Of a stretch of DNA of 9,329 nucleotides, positions 6,516-9,329 are shown piece after piece; positions within the stretch are counted from its first letter, which is position 1, and each line of letters begins with the position of its first letter. The position numbers were made by a program, and so were the translations under genes. Below the pieces are notes generated by a model that had not been told where the DNA came from, did no database searches, and saw only the letters and a program-made list of their open reading frames with translations. Source of the DNA: an uncultured Clostridia bacterium (GTDB lineage Bacteria > Bacillota > Clostridia > TANB77 > CAG-508); contig CANQFW010000054.1 of NCBI GenBank assembly GCA_947599995.1, forward strand, positions 1 to 9,329, in the 5' to 3' direction.

Positions 6516-9329
6516 ATGAAAAAAACCTATGAAAAACAATTAAACAGATTTACTGCAATAATTCTTATAATTGTATTAACCATGGCTGACCTAGTAGCAA
6601 TAGGGGCTAATTTCGCGAGCTTAGCTATAGACATGGTTGCAACAAGTAGCAATAATGTAGAATTTAACGCGTATTTTAAAGATGAAAATGGAGAAAAAGT
6701 AACGTTAACAGAAGCACCATTAAATGCCGAAAAATTAAACATGTATGTTGATATTTCAGTTTTTAGAGAAGGTTATTTTAATGGAAAAATTGCTTTGGAA
6801 AACAGTAATTTTGATATAATAAGTATAACAGAAAACTCTTTTGTCAAAAAACAAGAAGGAAATGTGGTCGAGCTAAATCAAATAAACAGTGGAAAAACCA
6901 TAACACTTGAGATGCAAATAAAAGCAAATACAAGTGCAAGTATGAAAGCAGATATGCTAAATAAGCAGACTACAGTTAAACTTGAAGGAATATATACAAG
7001 TAGCAAAGGAACAAATATAGTTGAAGAAAAATCAGAAGGAACAACAATAGTTACCGTAAAATTCACAACTCCAGAAGATGCAAAGGGTTTTTTAGATACA
7101 AAAATTTTAACTAACAAAATATGCAAAACAGCTGAAGGAAATAAAAGAATCTTACAAGTATTAATAGGAAGCAACATAGAGAATAATGCATATCCAGTAA
7201 AAACAAGTAATATAGAACTATTTTTACCAAAAGATGCTGAAAGTGTAGAAGTTATAGCACGTAGTACAAATGCCACGAGCAAAAACATAACATTTGGAGA
7301 AAACAATTTTAGCTTTAATAAAGAAGAATCAAAACTACAAATAAAACTAGAAAACACAGAAGATGAAAATGGAAATATAGGTTTCCAGCAAAATGCCAAA
7401 GATGAATTTGTAGTAACATGTGTTTATGATGAGAATAAACAATTTAAAAACATAGAAGAATTACAAAAACAAATGGATCAGACAGGTTCAAATACACAAA
7501 TGACAGAAGAAGTTTTCAAAGAAGGTCAAGTGAATGTAGCACAAGAATTCTTAACATATGACAATAAAACTTTAAAAGCAGACCAAAAGATAAATATAAC
7601 ACAAGAGACATATGGTGTTATAAACTATGAATTAATTGCGCAAGAAACAGAAATTTATAAAGGAAAAATATACACAGGAGATGAAAGAACATATAATTTA
7701 AATGTAAGAAACTATGTAAATAGCACAAAAGTTGAAGATAACATTGCATTTACATTAGATGAAACAAGTTATTTAGAAGGAGAAACAAAAAAGCAAAGTA
7801 AAATAGCATATAAAGAAATTCAACTAAGAAAAGAAGAGTTTGCTAAAGTTTTAGGAGATAATGGATACATAAATTTTACTACTAAGGAAGGAACAGTAAT
7901 TTCAAATATAACTAATCAAACACAAGCAAATGAAAATGGAATTATAGTAGTAGGCTTACCAGAAAATACATATGAATTAAAAATTCAAACGAGCAGTGTA
8001 ACCTCTACTGGAAAAATAGATTTTATGGTTAAAAAATCCATAATAGAAACAGAATATGCAAAAGACGAAATAAAGAAATTCACTGAAATTGAAAATACTA
8101 TAACTAAAATAAATATGCCTGAAAAAGAAGCAAAAATAACAAGTAATAATATTCTAAAGGAAACAGATACTAATGTAAATTTAGAAGTTTCTACAAATAA
8201 AATTAGTGCTGGAAAGACAACAAATGTTGAAATAAAAACAACACTAGTAACAAAAAGTGAATCAAATGATTTATACAAAAATCCAACAGTAAAAATATAC
8301 TTCCCTGAGACAATAGAAAAAGTAGCTCCAAAATACAAATTGTTATATGGAAATGGGTTACAAATAAGCAATCAAGGAGTGGTAAAAGAAGAAAATGGTA
8401 GACAAGTTTTAGAGATAAAACTAGAAGGAGAACAAAGCAAATACCCAGGAGAAGCAATAGAAGGAACAGTAATTGTAGTAAATGCAGATATGCAAGTAGA
8501 TAAACTTAAAACAAGTAAAATAGATTATGTAGATGTAACAGTTACTAATGAAAATGCCAAAACAGACGATAAGCAAAGAAATCAAAGTAAGAAAATAGCT
8601 ATAATTCAAGAACAGAGTATGATAGTAACAAATAACATAAAAGAACTTGGAATCGAGACCTCTGGAGATACAGAGAATAAAGAAGTAACTTTAAAATCTA
8701 CAGGCGAGAAAACAAATGAAACTGTAGAAATAGGAGTAATAAGTAATGAGAAAGATGCTGTAAACGATGTAAAAATATTAGGAAAATTCCCTACGCAAAA
8801 TAGCGTAAATACTATAGATATAGGCTTAACAAGCAATATAAAAGTAACATCTGAACAAAAAGATGTGAAAATATATTACTCTACAAACGAAAATCCTACA
8901 GATGATTTAGAAAATAAAGAAAATGGATGGACAGATGATAGTAACTTAAACGGAAAAAATAGTTATTTAATTGTTGTGCCAACTTTAGAACATGCAGAAA
9001 AATTTAGTGCGCAGTATGGAATTAGTATTAATCAAAGTTCTGATGAGGACAAAAGTGCAAAAGAAAGTTTTGAAGTTGCATATGTAAAAGAAGGCAGCGA
9101 AGTTAATGTTAAGGCTACAAATGTTTCACTAAATATACAAGACGATAGTAAATTAGAAATGTCACTTACAGCGACCGTTGGTGGAGATGAGCTTAAGGAA
9201 AATGACGAGGTACATCAAGGAGAAGTGATTAGGTATACTATTAACTTGAAAAATAATGGAGACAAAGATATTGAAAATATTACTGTTACTGGCGTTGTGC
9301 CTGAGGGGACAAGTTTGTATGAGACACAA
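6516..9329 (+). CDS. N-terminal part of a large secreted beta-rich surface protein with a DUF11-like domain
   Basis: Open from the ATG at 6516 to the right edge: 938 codons, no stop, so the 3' end is outside the window. Residues 1 to about 37 form a signal peptide or anchor (basic MKKTYEKQLNR, then a hydrophobic stretch from about residue 13); no lipobox Cys is seen. From residue 48 (VEFNAYFKDENGE) the sequence is a run of beta-strand-rich, Lys/Glu/Asn/Thr-rich segments without catalytic motifs, including NLEVSTNKISAGKTTNVEI (from 555) and NPTVKIYFPE (from 589), typical of Ig-like or cohesin-like surface modules. Residues about 882-938 (GEVIRYTINLKNNGDKDIEN, then VPEGTSL) match the DUF11 conserved-repeat pattern and are cut by the edge. 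It has its own promoter and long leader. By analogy with the left-edge fragment, a C-terminal sorting signal is likely, but this is inference. Codon use changes near 8960. Ligand and exact role are unknown. Confidence 0.88.
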   Translation, partial: MKKTYEKQLNRFTAIILIIVLTMADLVAIGANFASLAIDMVATSSNNVEFNAYFKDENGEKVTLTEAPLNAEKLNMYVDISVFREGYFNGKIALENSNFDIISITENSFVKKQEGNVVELNQINSGKTITLEMQIKANTSASMKADMLNKQTTVKLEGIYTSSKGTNIVEEKSEGTTIVTVKFTTPEDAKGFLDTKILTNKICKTAEGNKRILQVLIGSNIENNAYPVKTSNIELFLPKDAESVEVIARSTNATSKNITFGENNFSFNKEESKLQIKLENTEDENGNIGFQQNAKDEFVVTCVYDENKQFKNIEELQKQMDQTGSNTQMTEEVFKEGQVNVAQEFLTYDNKTLKADQKINITQETYGVINYELIAQETEIYKGKIYTGDERTYNLNVRNYVNSTKVEDNIAFTLDETSYLEGETKKQSKIAYKEIQLRKEEFAKVLGDNGYINFTTKEGTVISNITNQTQANENGIIVVGLPENTYELKIQTSSVTSTGKIDFMVKKSIIETEYAKDEIKKFTEIENTITKINMPEKEAKITSNNILKETDTNVNLEVSTNKISAGKTTNVEIKTTLVTKSESNDLYKNPTVKIYFPETIEKVAPKYKLLYGNGLQISNQGVVKEENGRQVLEIKLEGEQSKYPGEAIEGTVIVVNADMQVDKLKTSKIDYVDVTVTNENAKTDDKQRNQSKKIAIIQEQSMIVTNNIKELGIETSGDTENKEVTLKSTGEKTNETVEIGVISNEKDAVNDVKILGKFPTQNSVNTIDIGLTSNIKVTSEQKDVKIYYSTNENPTDDLENKENGWTDDSNLNGKNSYLIVVPTLEHAEKFSAQYGISINQSSDEDKSAKESFEVAYVKEGSEVNVKATNVSLNIQDDSKLEMSLTATVGGDELKENDEVHQGEVIRYTINLKNNGDKDIENITVTGVVPEGTSLYETQ

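Noticed and set aside
6878..7399. 173-residue open frame on the - strand
   Set aside because: It lies wholly inside the third surface-protein gene, has no RBS or recognisable domain, and its Phe/Ser/Leu-rich composition is what the complement of A-rich coding DNA gives.

Overview
The window is strongly A+T-rich, uses the standard code (no in-frame TGA was met in the frames translated), favours ATA for Ile and AGA for Arg, and has classical AGGAGG-type ribosome binding sites. All real genes lie on the + strand and all encode large cell-surface proteins. This points to a low-GC Gram-positive, most likely a host-associated or gut member of the Clostridia; the species cannot be named from sequence alone.

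Layout. (1) 1-1075 is the C-terminal 357 residues of a large surface protein that starts outside the window: an Asn/Asp-Gly linker, an SdrD-B-like beta domain, a second beta domain with a DUF11-type tail, then a VKTG sortase-like signal, a membrane segment and a basic tail. (2) Eighteen bases later, with a strong RBS, begins a complete 1637-residue surface protein (1094-6007). It has a signal peptide, an N-terminal Cys-Gln thioester domain (a predicted covalent 'chemical harpoon' adhesin head), three tandem 124-residue Cna-B/SpaA-type domains each with a full Lys-Glu-Asn isopeptide triad, two SdrD-B-plus-beta-domain modules as a stalk, and a TPSTG sortase-like anchor. (3) A perfect 17-bp hairpin with a T-run (6006-6044) ends this unit. 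(4) A gap of about 500 bases (6008-6515) has no gene but is dense in signals: four TGT-type direct repeats at 11-12 bp spacing, a dyad, a near-consensus sigma-A promoter (TTGACT-16-TATAAT), and a leader of about 255 nt with a long multi-part hairpin just before the ribosome binding site. (5) From 6516 to the right edge runs the first 938 residues of a third large secreted beta-rich protein, ending in a DUF11-like domain that is cut by the window edge.

The two right-hand units look like a surface-adhesin locus. The first two genes are probably co-transcribed; the third has its own promoter and a structured leader. The third protein and the fragment at the left edge may belong to the same class of long surface protein, but they cover opposite ends, so this cannot be verified here. 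No sortase gene, RNA gene, mobile element or CRISPR array is visible.

The points most worth a second look are the structured leader at 6259-6515, the helically phased repeats at 6105-6144, the mosaic origin of the three Cna-B repeats, a conserved lone cysteine in each of those domains, and a sharp change in codon use near 8960 inside the third gene.
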